From: Caldilineaceae bacterium | GTDB lineage: Bacteria; Chloroflexota; Anaerolineae; Caldilineales; Caldilineaceae | Reading direction: 5' to 3' | Assembly: GCA_019637645.1 (NCBI GenBank) | Contig: JAHBVH010000048.1 | Span: 1 to 64,000, forward strand | DNA length: 64,000 bases | Shown: positions 7,429 to 16,277 of the stretch, piece by piece | Numbering within the stretch: position 1 is the stretch's first letter | Layout: every line of letters starts with the position of its first letter | Translations under genes and position numbers: made by a program | Notes under the pieces: generated by a model | Databases searched by the model: none | What the model was told of the DNA's origin: nothing | Seen by the model: only the letters and a program-made list of their open reading frames with translations

Positions 7429-8471
7429 GTACGCGCATCGATTTCGGGCGACGCGTGTGCCGGGTGCAGCATGGTGCGCTCTCCTTTCTCGTCGATGTGG
7501 GCTCGGTCAGAATGGTGATTGTCGTTAGTTTGCTCGCGCTGGCAGTCACCATCGTAGTCATCAGCGGCGGTGAATTGGGCATTTCGGTGGCCGAGTCATT
7601 GGGGGCCTTACTGGGTAGAGGCGACGCCTTTGCCCAGACCGTCGTACGCGAATGGCGATTGCCGCGTGCCCTGGCGGCCTTGCTCTTTGGCGCGGCGCTG
7701 GGTCTAGCGGGGGCGATCTTCCAGTCGGCGATCCGTAATCCACTGGGCAGCCCCGACATTATCGGCTTCGACAGCGGTGCCTATACGGGGGCTATGTTTG
7801 CAATTCTGGTGCTGGGGGCGTCTGGACTGACGGTTGGTCTTTGGTCTTTGGTCGGTGGGATTGCCACGGCGCTTGTCGTTTATCTGTTGGCTTGGCGGCG
7901 TGGCATCAGTGGTTTCCGGTTGGTGATCGTGGGCATTTGTATCGGCGCGATTCTGAACGCGATGAGCACCTATATGGTGATGCGGGCTGAATTGCGGCTT
8001 GTGACCGCGGCCGCGTGGTGGGGGGCGGGCTCCTTGAATGGAACGACTTGGGGAGACTTGCGGCTCGGCCTGCTGTGGCTTATTCCACTATCTGCCGCGC
8101 TTTTCCTGGTCCAGCGGCCGTTTGCCATGCTCGAATTGGGCGATGACGCAGCCAGTGCCCGCGGGATACGTGTGGAGAGGGTACGCCTCGCGACCATGGG
8201 CATCGGCGTTGCCTTGACTGCTGCGGTGGTGAGCATGGCGGGACCGATCCCCTTTATTGCGCTGGTGGCGCCACAGATTGCGCGCCGCCTGGCCGGTTCA
8301 ACCGGAATCGCGCTGGTTCCCACGGCCCTCGTTGGCGCGCTCTTGCTGGGGGCCAGCGACCTCGCTGCGCAACGCCTGCTGGGCGTAGAGCTTCCGGTCG
8401 GCATTGTGACCGTTGTCGTCGGTGGTGGTTATCTTATCTATCTACTTGGCAAGGAAGGATCCAAACGGTGA
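7425..8471 (+). CDS. FecCD-family iron-siderophore ABC permease 2
   Basis: 348 residues, second half of the transmembrane channel. It contains VVREWRLPRALAALLFGAALGLAGAIFQSAIRNPLGSPDIIGFDSGAYTGA and the coupling loop GPIPFIALVAPQIARRLAG. The ATG at 7425 overlaps the preceding stop by four bases. A long open frame upstream (from 7044) only shadows the first permease. An N-terminal cytoplasmic extension of about 35 residues precedes the first membrane segment. The end overlaps the ATPase start as GTGA. Confidence 0.88.
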   Translation: MSTRIDFGRRVCRVQHGALSFLVDVGSVRMVIVVSLLALAVTIVVISGGELGISVAESLGALLGRGDAFAQTVVREWRLPRALAALLFGAALGLAGAIFQSAIRNPLGSPDIIGFDSGAYTGAMFAILVLGASGLTVGLWSLVGGIATALVVYLLAWRRGISGFRLVIVGICIGAILNAMSTYMVMRAELRLVTAAAWWGAGSLNGTTWGDLRLGLLWLIPLSAALFLVQRPFAMLELGDDAASARGIRVERVRLATMGIGVALTAAVVSMAGPIPFIALVAPQIARRLAGSTGIALVPTALVGALLLGASDLAAQRLLGVELPVGIVTVVVGGGYLIYLLGKEGSKR

Positions 8472-9250
8472 CTCGTCTCGCCGCGCGCCGCGCTACCCTG
8501 GGGTATGATGATGTAGTGATTAGCTCTGAGATGAACGTCGCGATTCCCGACGGTTCGATTACGGTGGTGGTCGGCCCCAATGCCTGCGGCAAATCGACCC
8601 TGTTACGGGCACTTGCGCGGCTGCTGAAGCCAAAGTCCGGGGAGATTGTGCTTGACGGCGGTGACATCCACGCCCTGCCCGCCAAAGAAGTCGCGCGGCG
8701 GTTAGGCTTGTTACCGCAAGGATCGACCGCGCCCGACGGTATTCGCGTTGCCGATCTGGTGGCCCGCGGGCGCTATCCGCACCAATCGTTCCTTGGTCAT
8801 TGGAGTCGGCACGACGAAGAAGTCTGCCATCAAGCCATGGTTGCGACTGGGGTCCTTGACTTGTCCGGCCGCGTGGTCGACACGCTATCTGGTGGGCAAC
8901 GTCAGCGGGTTTGGATTGCCATGGTCCTTGCGCAGGAGACGCCCCTGCTGCTCCTGGATGAGCCAACCACTTACCTCGATCTGGGCCATCAGATTGAGCT
9001 GCTGGACCTGGTTGTCAGCTTGAATCGCGACCATGGTCGTACCGTCGTCGCTGTCCTCCACGATCTCAATCAGGCGGCTCGTTATGGCACCCACACCATC
9101 GCGATGCACAAAGGTCGCATCGTGGCCACCGGTGCCCCAGAAGAGGTGCTCTCAACCGAATTGGTCTCGAACATCTTCGGGGTGCGGTGCGAAGTGATCC
9201 CCGACCCGTTCTCGGGCAGGCCACTGGTGATACCGCTTGCCAAAGCCTGA
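8468..9250 (+). CDS. Iron-siderophore ABC transporter ATP-binding protein
   Basis: 260 residues, FepC/FhuC type. Walker A is GPNACGKST at about residues 36-44, the Q-loop is GLLPQG, the signature is LSGGQRQRVWIAMVLAQ, Walker B is LLLLDEPTTYLD and the H-loop is AVLHDLNQA. Tyr in PTTYLD and the ISNIFGVRCEVIPDP-like C-terminus (VSNIFGVRCEVIPDPFSG) are typical for siderophore importers. GTG start overlapping the permease stop. It ends one base before the convergent FhuF-like gene, so no room exists for a terminator between them. Confidence 0.9.
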   Translation: MTRLAARRATLGYDDVVISSEMNVAIPDGSITVVVGPNACGKSTLLRALARLLKPKSGEIVLDGGDIHALPAKEVARRLGLLPQGSTAPDGIRVADLVARGRYPHQSFLGHWSRHDEEVCHQAMVATGVLDLSGRVVDTLSGGQRQRVWIAMVLAQETPLLLLDEPTTYLDLGHQIELLDLVVSLNRDHGRTVVAVLHDLNQAARYGTHTIAMHKGRIVATGAPEEVLSTELVSNIFGVRCEVIPDPFSGRPLVIPLAKA

Positions 9251-9251
9251 A

Positions 9252-10202
9252 TTAGGCTTGTTGGGCAGCGCGGCGACGGCGATTGTCGGCCTCGCGGCGA
9301 CGCCACCACTGCTGGATGTCGCGCACTTCGTTCCATGGTCGGAATTTGCAATTGCTACAGTAGGCTTCGGCACCCTCGGGCTCAGGGAATAAGGCATGAA
9401 ATTCGCGGTGATCATCATCGTTTTCGTGGTCGTCATCATGATGTCCACCACGCGCCCGATGTTCAATATAGTGTAGGCAGCAACCACCCTTCTGAAAGAT
9501 ACACCAGGTGCCCCATTCCTCGGCAACGAATTCCAGTCGCGGCTTGCGCTTCCACGGCACGCCTGGCTGCGCGACAAGCGACCTGACCACCTCAACCTGA
9601 TCCGCAGTGAGGGCAAAGGATTCTTGATAGGCTAGCGGATTGGCGAAGCCGTCGCTTACTTCATGCCATAGGGCAAAGCGCCCGGCGCTAGTGTTCTGAT
9701 AAAGCCACTCGATGATGGGTGTTGCACTCGCTATGACAGCCGTGACCAATCGACTGTGCTGCTCTTGCGCGGTGGCAACGACCTCAACGCCCGCCTGGCC
9801 GACCCATGGGTGTCCCGGCAGCACAAGCACGTGTGTTTCAGGGTCAAACGCTGTGCCGTCAGTCCATCCGGCTGGATGGAGCCACCACGCAAGCCGCTGC
9901 CGCTCGGGCAGGAATGCCGCGCCCGCCCCGATGAGTCCGAAGGTCGTCTTACTGGCCAGGATGCCAGGGAACCATCCCGCGAGATAGGTGCCTGCGACGG
10001 CACGCGGCATTCCGTCGGCGACCCATTCGGTAAAGAGTCTTTCGGCCAATCCTCCGCTGCCGATCACTTCATCATAGGCGACGAGGCGACGGGGTGAGTC
10101 CCCATGCGCCTGGGCCTGTTCTTCATGTTCTGGATCGGATTGGGGATGGGAACTAAGGTAGCGTTCCAGCCACTCGCCAGGAGTATCCGTGGCGAGTGAC
10201 AT
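9252..10202 (-). CDS. FhuF-like (2Fe-2S) ferric-siderophore reductase with a His/Asp-rich insertion
   Basis: 316 residues. The C-terminus has the FhuF-type cysteine arrangement, CC at about 241-242 and CSNC at 282-285 (CC-x39-C-x2-C), which in FhuF ligates a 2Fe-2S cluster used to reduce ferric siderophores. In FhuF the CC to C spacing is about 10 residues; here it is stretched by a His/Asp/Glu-rich loop at 254-270 containing HHDDDHENDDDH. The ATG at 10202 has the RBS AGGGAGC; a TTG at 10232 overlapping the binding-protein stop is an alternative. Co-transcribed with the binding protein. The operon logic fits intracellular iron release from the imported siderophore. Confidence 0.75.
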   Translation of the reverse strand: MSLATDTPGEWLERYLSSHPQSDPEHEEQAQAHGDSPRRLVAYDEVIGSGGLAERLFTEWVADGMPRAVAGTYLAGWFPGILASKTTFGLIGAGAAFLPERQRLAWWLHPAGWTDGTAFDPETHVLVLPGHPWVGQAGVEVVATAQEQHSRLVTAVIASATPIIEWLYQNTSAGRFALWHEVSDGFANPLAYQESFALTADQVEVVRSLVAQPGVPWKRKPRLEFVAEEWGTWCIFQKGGCCLHYIEHRARGGHHDDDHENDDDHREFHALFPEPEGAEAYCSNCKFRPWNEVRDIQQWWRRREADNRRRRAAQQA

Positions 10203-10228
10203 CGGATTGCTCCCTGTCTTCGGGCCGC

Positions 10229-11269
10229 TCAAGGCGCAATCCCCGCTTCAACCGATGTGGAGACCGGCGTCGACGGGTCGCCATCGGCAGCGGCCTCAAG
10301 CAGAGGCGGCAATGTGTCGAGTACATAGTTCCAAGCCGCCGGCGACTGGTTGCTCAGCGCCTGGGTCAGGTACTTGTCCACATAGATTTCGCGCCCCTCA
10401 ACGTGTGCCGTCAGCGTGTCGCGGAGTTTGTTGTCCAGCACGGGAGTGGGGTCGTCTGCCCCGTTCACCCAAAGTAAAATAGCGCGATCTAGTTTTTGGA
10501 TATCCTCGTAGGCGACCTGGCTTTCGGTTTTGAACTCCGCTGGGATGACGAAACCAAAGCTTTCCAGCAGCTGCCCGCGCGGGTGTGTGGCGTCGACGTG
10601 GAACGCCTCCCACTCGGTCACCGACACCGCCTCCAGCCCTTCCCACTCTGGATGCGCGGCTTTGATCTCTTCCAGGCGGGCAAGGATTTCGTCGATCTGC
10701 GCCTGTGCTTTTTCCTGCTGGCCGAAGATCTCGCCGTACCAGCGAATGCGCTCCTGCCAGTCGCCGTTAATGCCCGTCCACTCGTCCGTTCCTTCCATGT
10801 GCGGAATCGTCGGAGCGATTTGGCTTAGCCGCTCATAGGCGGCTTGGTCGAGTCCGCCGTTCACACTGATGATGAGGTCAGGCTGGGCTGCGGCGATCTT
10901 TTCAAAGGGCATCTCTTCCGTGAAGGTCTCGGGGTGTGCGCCGCCAAGCAGCGGCTGTGCCCAAGGCCAAATCCCATCGGGCTGGCCGCCGGTGTAGTCA
11001 CGCAGCAACACGGGCACAATGCCAAAGTTAAGGATGAACTCATGGGTTTCGTATCCAACGCTGACAACTCGCTTGGGGTCAACCGGCACCTCGGTTGTGC
11101 CGTAGGCATGTGTAATCGTGCGGGTGGTCACCGCCGCGTCGGCGGAGCCCGTGCTTGGCGATGGGGTGATGGGAGCACAAGCCGCCAGCAGGGCAATCAT
11201 CAGGATAGCCATGCTGCCGAAGAGAAGGCGTTGTTGACGCACTGTGTAATAGACGCGAGGAAAACTCAT
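10229..11269 (-). CDS. Iron-siderophore ABC transporter substrate-binding lipoprotein
   Basis: 346 residues. The signal peptide ends in the lipobox IALLAAC (Cys31), then a low-complexity linker, then the FecB/FepB-type fold: TRTITHAYGTTEVPVDPKRVVSVGYE, PDLIISVNGG, YERLSQIAPTIPH. It captures the ferric siderophore outside the membrane and hands it to the two permeases encoded convergently at 6382-8471. Its own promoter region must lie in 11270-11830. A degenerate FhuF start may overlap its stop codon. No outer-membrane receptor gene is nearby, in keeping with a monoderm-like Chloroflexota envelope (inference). Confidence 0.88.
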   Translation of the reverse strand: MSFPRVYYTVRQQRLLFGSMAILMIALLAACAPITPSPSTGSADAAVTTRTITHAYGTTEVPVDPKRVVSVGYETHEFILNFGIVPVLLRDYTGGQPDGIWPWAQPLLGGAHPETFTEEMPFEKIAAAQPDLIISVNGGLDQAAYERLSQIAPTIPHMEGTDEWTGINGDWQERIRWYGEIFGQQEKAQAQIDEILARLEEIKAAHPEWEGLEAVSVTEWEAFHVDATHPRGQLLESFGFVIPAEFKTESQVAYEDIQKLDRAILLWVNGADDPTPVLDNKLRDTLTAHVEGREIYVDKYLTQALSNQSPAAWNYVLDTLPPLLEAAADGDPSTPVSTSVEAGIAP

Positions 11270-11830
11270 GAGAGTCCTTTCTCAGATTACGTGGGTTTGT
11301 TTATAGATAAACGCGATAAGTAGAGAAGGTTGGTAGTCAGCCATCCGTTGCCACTAGAGGTCACCTAGAAAAGTGCTTCCCTAATGAACAAACTGAGAAG
11401 CAGCATATCATGCCGCCTCTGGTGATTCAAGTAGATCTGTTGGCTTTATTGAATCTAATCAGCTTCGGTAAAGCCGCTATGATTGTCTAACAAACGTTTA
11501 ATCACAGATTAACTACGCTTAAGAGTCGAACCTGAAATCCTGTCACCGTCCCCTTCTATCGATCACCAATTTATCCCAGCGAAATGTTGCACCGTCTCGT
11601 TCCTTTTCTCCCCCCTTTTTCCACAGTGCAGGTTTTTACGAGTTGCATCGTTGGGCAGATCCCGGTACACTGTGTTGGCAAATAACTATTTTGCTCCCAG
11701 CTTTTTATCAATGAATCAATCAAGCCGAGTGTCGCACCGATTTAATTTTTACAAATCGTTTCCCCCTGAATAGCCGCCAATAGATGGTTAGAATGGTGAA
11801 AATTAAGCGGCCAAACTAAGAGGAACAAGA
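11270..11830. other. Intergenic region between divergent genes, no gene seen
   Basis: 561 bases, AT-richer than its flanks, between the minus-strand binding-protein gene and a plus-strand PhyH gene. It must contain both promoters. I found no open frame with a credible start and no clear Fur- or DtxR-type palindrome by eye. Confidence 0.5.
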
Positions 11831-12673
11831 ATGAACGAGCGTGAACAATTTCTTTTTGACTTGCAAGGGTTTTTGTTGGTGAAAAATTTTCTCACCGCCG
11901 CCGAGCTACAGGCGCTGAACGCTGCTTTTGACGCTAACTGGGACAAGATGGTGGATGATGCCAATTCCCATGCCGCGGGGAATTTAACAGGCCCCCGCAA
12001 GCGTGGCTCTTTTCATGGCATGTTGACCTGGGCGCCGCCACACAGCCAGCCGTTCCGTGATCTCTTGGCGCATCGTAAACTGCTTCCCTATTTGAACACC
12101 TTCTTTGGCCGCGGCTGGAAGCTCGATCATGCGCCCTTTATGTTAACCGGCGAGGATGGTACGGAAGGTCTCAATCTCCATGGCTCGACGAGCTATCACC
12201 ACGACGGCTCGCAATATTACACCTATAACAATGGCGTTATGCGCTGTGGCATGATCGTCTGTCAATTCCAATTGACGGACGTAAACGCGGGTGACGGTGG
12301 GCTATGTGTGATCCCTGGCAGCCACAAGGCCAATTTGCAATGCCCGCAGGATATTTTGCATTATGAAGCGAACCAGGAGTTGGTTTATAACGTGCCGTGC
12401 AAGGCTGGCGACATGGTGATCTTCAACGAGGCGACGATTCATGGCACCCTGCCCTGGAAAGCCAAACATCAACGGCGCTCGCTGCTCTATCGCTATTCGC
12501 CCAAATATCTGCACTTTGCGGGTGGCGTTTACCAGACCAGCATGCCAGAGTGGGTGAATGAATTGACCGAAGCACAACAGGCTGTGCTAGAACCACCTTA
12601 CATCTACAATCGTCCCCTGATCGAGCCGGATGGTATGACGGTTGTGCGCCCGCGCCGCGAGAAAAATTACTAA
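11831..12673 (+). CDS. Phytanoyl-CoA dioxygenase (PhyH)-family Fe(II)/2-oxoglutarate oxygenase
   Basis: 280 residues. The iron-binding HxD is H123-H-D125 in SYHHDGSQYY, the distal histidine is H204 in ATIHGTLPW, and the 2-oxoglutarate-binding arginine is probably R216 in QRRSLLYRY. A GDGGLCVIPGSHKAN strand is characteristic of the family. It should hydroxylate a small molecule using O2 and 2-oxoglutarate. The start has the RBS taagagg. An NHL-propeller gene follows after 38 bases and two further genes in the same direction include a second PhyH. Substrate unknown. Confidence 0.87.
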   Translation: MNEREQFLFDLQGFLLVKNFLTAAELQALNAAFDANWDKMVDDANSHAAGNLTGPRKRGSFHGMLTWAPPHSQPFRDLLAHRKLLPYLNTFFGRGWKLDHAPFMLTGEDGTEGLNLHGSTSYHHDGSQYYTYNNGVMRCGMIVCQFQLTDVNAGDGGLCVIPGSHKANLQCPQDILHYEANQELVYNVPCKAGDMVIFNEATIHGTLPWKAKHQRRSLLYRYSPKYLHFAGGVYQTSMPEWVNELTEAQQAVLEPPYIYNRPLIEPDGMTVVRPRREKNY

Positions 12674-12711
12674 CTCACCTTCAAAATCCTCTAGCAGGAA
12701 AGGAATCATGA

Positions 12712-13608
12712 ATGACCTTTGGCAGTGGCAACTATACCTATACACTCGTGACAGGCTGGGGCACCGTGCCAGCGGATTGGCAATGGGGCTGGATCGTTGG
12801 CGTAGCGGTCGATTCACAAGATCGGATCTTCGTTGCTTCACGCAGTCAACATCCGCTGGCGCTCTTTGATACCGCTGGCAACCTGCTCGAAACCTGGGGT
12901 GACGATGTCCTCTTTGCCAACCAAGCCCACGGCCTTTTTATCGACAACGCTGACAATGTCTACTTCACGGACGCGATCAATCACTGTCTCTTCAAGTTTG
13001 ATCGCACGGGAAAGGTAGTGATGACCTTGGGCACCCCTGGGCAGGCCGCTGCAACCGACGGGGAACCCTTTAGCCGCCCAACCGATGCCGCGGTAGCTTC
13101 CACTGGCGAGTTCTATGTGTCGGATGGCTATGGCAACGCACGGGTGCATAAATACAGCGCCGACGGTCAGTTGCTCCTTTCATGGGGTGAACGGGGGAAT
13201 GGTCCCGGCCAGTTTTCTGTTTCGCATAGCGTTCGGCTTGATGCCCAAGATCGCGTCTGGATCTGCGACCGGGAGAACAATCGCGTGCAGATCTTCGATC
13301 ACAACGGCGTCTTCTTGCGCGCTTGGAATGGCCTGCTGCGCCCCAACACGATTCATTTTGACCCCCATGAACCTGTGGTCTACGTAGCTGAGTTGGGCCG
13401 TCGCCTAAGCATCTTTGCCCTGGATGCCGAAGGCTTCCCCGGTGCGTGCCTAGCCCAATGGGCCGATCCACAACCGAGTGAAACGCCCGGCTTCTGGCGC
13501 GGCGGCCCCCATGGGCTCTGCACCGACGCCGCTGGCAACCTCTATGTGGGGGAAGTCGAGTTGGGCGTTGAGGGCCGGATGTGGAAGTATCAGCGCGAAC
13601 GTGGATAA
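12712..13608 (+). CDS. NHL-repeat six-bladed beta-propeller protein (peptidyl-amidating-lyase-like)
   Basis: 298 residues composed of NHL-type repeats: GVAVDSQDRIFVASRSQHPLALFD, HGLFIDNADNVYFTDAINHCLFKFD, DAAVASTGEFYVSDGYGNARVHKY, HSVRLDAQDRVWICDRENNRVQIFD, then a final HGLCTDAAGNLYVGEVE. The fourth blade resembles the peptidyl-alpha-hydroxyglycine alpha-amidating lyase group. No signal peptide is seen, so it is predicted cytoplasmic. The ATG at 12712 is chosen over an out-of-frame ATG at 12708. Chloroflexota and planctomycete relatives often sit beside PhyH oxygenases, which suggests a shared catabolic route (inference). Confidence 0.82.
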   Translation: MTFGSGNYTYTLVTGWGTVPADWQWGWIVGVAVDSQDRIFVASRSQHPLALFDTAGNLLETWGDDVLFANQAHGLFIDNADNVYFTDAINHCLFKFDRTGKVVMTLGTPGQAAATDGEPFSRPTDAAVASTGEFYVSDGYGNARVHKYSADGQLLLSWGERGNGPGQFSVSHSVRLDAQDRVWICDRENNRVQIFDHNGVFLRAWNGLLRPNTIHFDPHEPVVYVAELGRRLSIFALDAEGFPGACLAQWADPQPSETPGFWRGGPHGLCTDAAGNLYVGEVELGVEGRMWKYQRERG

Positions 13609-13845
13609 GCTGGGCATATCGACAATCGCACGAATTGATGAATGGTAAGCCAATCAATGGGGAAAGCGCCCTGGGGTGATTGCCCGCTTCAGATGAACTA
13701 ATAACCTATAACGTTAATCAGCAAAATACAGTAGACCGCAACGCTCTCTGGTTTCGACAAGTGTTCGCGCCTAGTCGCAGTTGCCCAGCGAGCGCTGCTC
13801 ACGCCGAGTATGGCGGTCTACTGGCAAAGTAAAGGAACGATTTTC

Positions 13846-14139
13846 ATGGAGTCCGACACGCAACTGCGCCAGCGCCTGCTCTATTTGCACGCGCGCACGC
13901 CCAGCGTCTTTTCGACCATCCTTGGTTATACGACGATTGAACCAGTCCGCGGCTATCAGGTCGAGATTAGCGCTGGCGAATTTTCCTGGCCGTATAAGAC
14001 CGTCCACGAAGCCCTGATCGACGGCTGGCAAGTGGTCCAGTTTCCCCATCTGCAAGCGCCGTTTGACGACAGGGATCTCGATGTCGTCGGCTACGAATTC
14101 ATTCTACAGAAGATCCAGGCTTATCCAGCGGCGACCTAA
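13846..14139 (+). CDS. Conserved-looking hypothetical protein
   Basis: 97 residues from the ATG at 13846, which has the RBS aaaggaa; a longer frame from 13810 lacks one. The sequence starts MESDTQLRQRLLYLHARTP and has GYQVEISAGEFSWPY, KTVHEALIDGWQVVQFP and YEFILQKI. No signal peptide or membrane segment. I do not recognise the family. It lies between an NHL protein and a PhyH oxygenase in the same direction, so it may be an accessory part of that group. Confidence 0.6.
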   Translation: MESDTQLRQRLLYLHARTPSVFSTILGYTTIEPVRGYQVEISAGEFSWPYKTVHEALIDGWQVVQFPHLQAPFDDRDLDVVGYEFILQKIQAYPAAT

Positions 14140-14279
14140 CGCGTAGCGGTGGCCAAAGACCGCTCAAAGGGCCACCGCCTGTGCTATGAACCCCCACCCA
14201 GCGGGTTTTGGTCTATCAGCCCCAAGTTGAAAGCTGGGGTCATGTTTCCGGTAAACAATATTCGAGAAGCGAGGAACCA

Positions 14280-15107
14280 ATGATGATCAGTACACTCACC
14301 AACAACGGCGTGTCCAATCACACCTATGACAAAAACTATCTCTTGACTGATGTGGAAGTCGCCAAATTTATCACCTATGGCTATCATCTGCTTGTCTTGG
14401 ATGACCTGCCCGCCAGCTTCCATGAAGGGATCGCCCAGCAGCTAGATGGGCTGCAATCCAACCCCGGCGATGCGATTACCGAGACCGTGCCAGAACTGTG
14501 GCAAGTGCTGGAACATCCCGCGGTCGTAGGGGCGCTGACGAGTCTGCTTGGGCATGACTATCGCGTCAATAGTCACCGCCACTGGCACTGCAAGGAGCCC
14601 AATTCCGGCTACATGCACTGGCATCAGGATAGCACCAACAACCGCAATATCCAGATTGACCGCTTTTTGGGGCTCTACTATCCGCGCGATATTGCGCCCG
14701 ATATGGGGCCAACGATCATCGTTCCTGGCACCCAGTTTCGTAACGCCCCCACCGACCGCATGGCCACCTATACCAACATCCGTGGTCAACTGCCGCTCAA
14801 TGTCAAGGCTGGCACCATGGCCTTTACCCACTATGATCTCTGGCATGGGACCGGGGCCAACCGCTCCAGCGTGCGCCGCCACATGATCAAATTTCTCTTC
14901 AACCGTACCCAGCCCAATACCGCGCCCACCTGGAACCACGATCCCGACGCGCTCAACAAGGCGCGTGATTGGAATCTGCGCGACAAGGCCGAGGATGTCA
15001 ACAATATTCTCACCTTTGTCAATCCCCTCGGCGTCTCCCAAAGCGATCACTACAAAGAGACCGCAATCCGGCGTCAGTGCTGGGCCGACTTACTAGGCCA
15101 GGGATAA
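14280..15107 (+). CDS. Phytanoyl-CoA dioxygenase (PhyH)-family oxygenase
   Basis: 275 residues. The iron triad is H115-Q-D117 (MHWHQDSTN) and H189 (DLWHGTGANRS), with R199 or R200 as the likely 2-oxoglutarate ligand (VRRHMIKF). A DMGPTIIVPGTQ strand precedes the distal histidine. The start is taken at the first of two adjacent ATGs (14280/14283) behind gcgagg; an in-frame extension to 14208 has no RBS. Similarity to the PhyH at 11831 is limited to the motifs, so it likely acts on another substrate. Confidence 0.85.
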   Translation: MMISTLTNNGVSNHTYDKNYLLTDVEVAKFITYGYHLLVLDDLPASFHEGIAQQLDGLQSNPGDAITETVPELWQVLEHPAVVGALTSLLGHDYRVNSHRHWHCKEPNSGYMHWHQDSTNNRNIQIDRFLGLYYPRDIAPDMGPTIIVPGTQFRNAPTDRMATYTNIRGQLPLNVKAGTMAFTHYDLWHGTGANRSSVRRHMIKFLFNRTQPNTAPTWNHDPDALNKARDWNLRDKAEDVNNILTFVNPLGVSQSDHYKETAIRRQCWADLLGQG

Positions 15108-15117
15108 GGGGTTCATC

Positions 15118-15249
15118 ATGGAAGAGGGTGCGCGCCTGGCCAACCTGGCGTTCAAGGTTGCTCTGCTCGTTGACAGCCAGGCGCGCATTGTCGATGTCTA
15201 TGCGGGGGATTTTGTGAGTGAGCATCTGATGCCCTGGCGAGAGGGGTAG
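15118..15249 (+). CDS. Small ORF, 43 residues, unrecognised
   Basis: ATG at 15118 with an AAGGGG ribosome-binding site, ten bases after the PhyH stop. The product starts MEEGARLANLAFKVALLVD and then reads SQARIVDVYAGDF. It may be a real small protein translated with the PhyH, or the remnant of a longer gene; the DSQARIVDVY strand resembles the end of Uma2-type nuclease domains, but the match is too short to call. Confidence 0.35.
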   Translation: MEEGARLANLAFKVALLVDSQARIVDVYAGDFVSEHLMPWREG

Positions 15250-15302
15250 GGAAGATCGAATTTTTCGGTTTTTGTTCCATGGTAAGGCTCGCAGAACTCT
15301 TG

Positions 15303-15331
15303 TTGACATCGCAATTGGAAGCAAATATACT
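15303..15331 (+). promoter_or_regulatory. Sigma-70-type promoter upstream of a 5' hairpin
   Basis: TTGACA (15303-15308), a 17-base spacer, and TATACT (15326-15331). The predicted transcription start falls at about 15337-15340, the first bases of a perfect 20-bp hairpin. The next gene is the HAD hydrolase at 15555. Confidence 0.6.
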
Positions 15332-15336
15332 GGCAA

Positions 15337-15381
15337 TTGTCGCTCGAATCGTTCAGCACTACTGAACGATTCGAGCGACAA
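15337..15381. repeat. Perfect 20-bp inverted repeat at the predicted transcription start
   Basis: Arms 15337-15356 and 15362-15381 are perfect reverse complements around a 5-base loop (CACTA). No T-tract follows, so it is not a classic terminator. Its position at +1 of the promoter suggests an operator or a 5'-stabilising RNA hairpin. Confidence 0.7.
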
Positions 15382-15554
15382 ACGTTCTTGGTAAAGCAGC
15401 TTAACATAGGGTGTTTCCCTTAGAAGTGACAAAAAGTGACATTTTTTTGTTTTGCCAAGTATGTTATACGGACAACTTTTGCGACAATAGATGGAATCCG
15501 CTATTATCTATATGGACGGACGCTACAATCCATGCCAACTTCTACCGTGCAACT

Positions 15555-16190
15555 ATGAAAAAATACATCCTTTTCGATCATGATGGTGTTCTGGTGGATA
15601 CTGAATTTTGGTATTACAAAGCTGGCGCGCGGGCCTTGGCTGACATCGGATTGATTTTGGATAAAGCGCAATATCTCCGCAACATGACCCAGAGCATGGG
15701 CACTTGGGTTCAAGCCAGAGCGGCAGGGATTGATGAACAGACCATCAGCCGGCAGCGTGCGGTTCGTGATCACTATTATCAGGAATATCTGCGAACAGAA
15801 GCGATTGAGATTGCGGGGGTTGTTGAAGCCCTGGCTGAATTGTCAAACTATGTCCGCATGGCTATCGTGACGACGGCCAAACGGGCAGATTTTGAAATCA
15901 TCCATGAAAAACGCCAGATCACACAATTGATGGATTTCGTCCTTGTGCGCGAAGACTATAACCTCCCTAAGCCCCACCCAGAACCATACCTCACTGGCTT
16001 ACAGCGCTTCGGCGCTTCTAAAGAAGAGGCCCTCGTGGTAGAGGATTCATCCAGAGGGTTGAACGCAGCCGTGGCGGCTGGCATTGATTGTGCCATTGTC
16101 TATAATGACTTTACAAAATCACATGACTTCGCACAGGCTAGCTATCGAATTAAAACACTGAGCGAATTAAAAGAGATCCTATTTCGCTAG
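15555..16190 (+). CDS. HAD-superfamily hydrolase (beta-phosphoglucomutase-like)
   Basis: 211 residues. Motif I is FDHDGVLVDTE (nucleophile Asp at residue 8, with acid/base Asp two on), motif II MAIVTTAKR, motif III LPKPHPEPY with its Lys, and motif IV VVEDSSRGLNAAVAAGI. An alpha-helical cap lies between motifs I and II. The ATG at 15555 directly gives the motif-bearing N-terminus; an open frame back to 15411 runs through the leader and is rejected. It probably dephosphorylates a sugar phosphate or similar metabolite. The upstream region has a strong promoter and hairpin. Confidence 0.85.
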   Translation: MKKYILFDHDGVLVDTEFWYYKAGARALADIGLILDKAQYLRNMTQSMGTWVQARAAGIDEQTISRQRAVRDHYYQEYLRTEAIEIAGVVEALAELSNYVRMAIVTTAKRADFEIIHEKRQITQLMDFVLVREDYNLPKPHPEPYLTGLQRFGASKEEALVVEDSSRGLNAAVAAGIDCAIVYNDFTKSHDFAQASYRIKTLSELKEILFR

Positions 16191-16277
16191 TAGGAACACG
16201 GCATAGCATAACCAGAGTATATATGCCTTGCGCCTGGCGAATCCGGTCATTTTGGGTCAAGAAGAAGGGGAAATGAT

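Noticed and set aside
15411..15554. N-terminal extension of the HAD hydrolase back to 15411
   Set aside because: The added 48 residues precede the motif I strand, cover the leader and lack an RBS; homologues start at the 15555 ATG.
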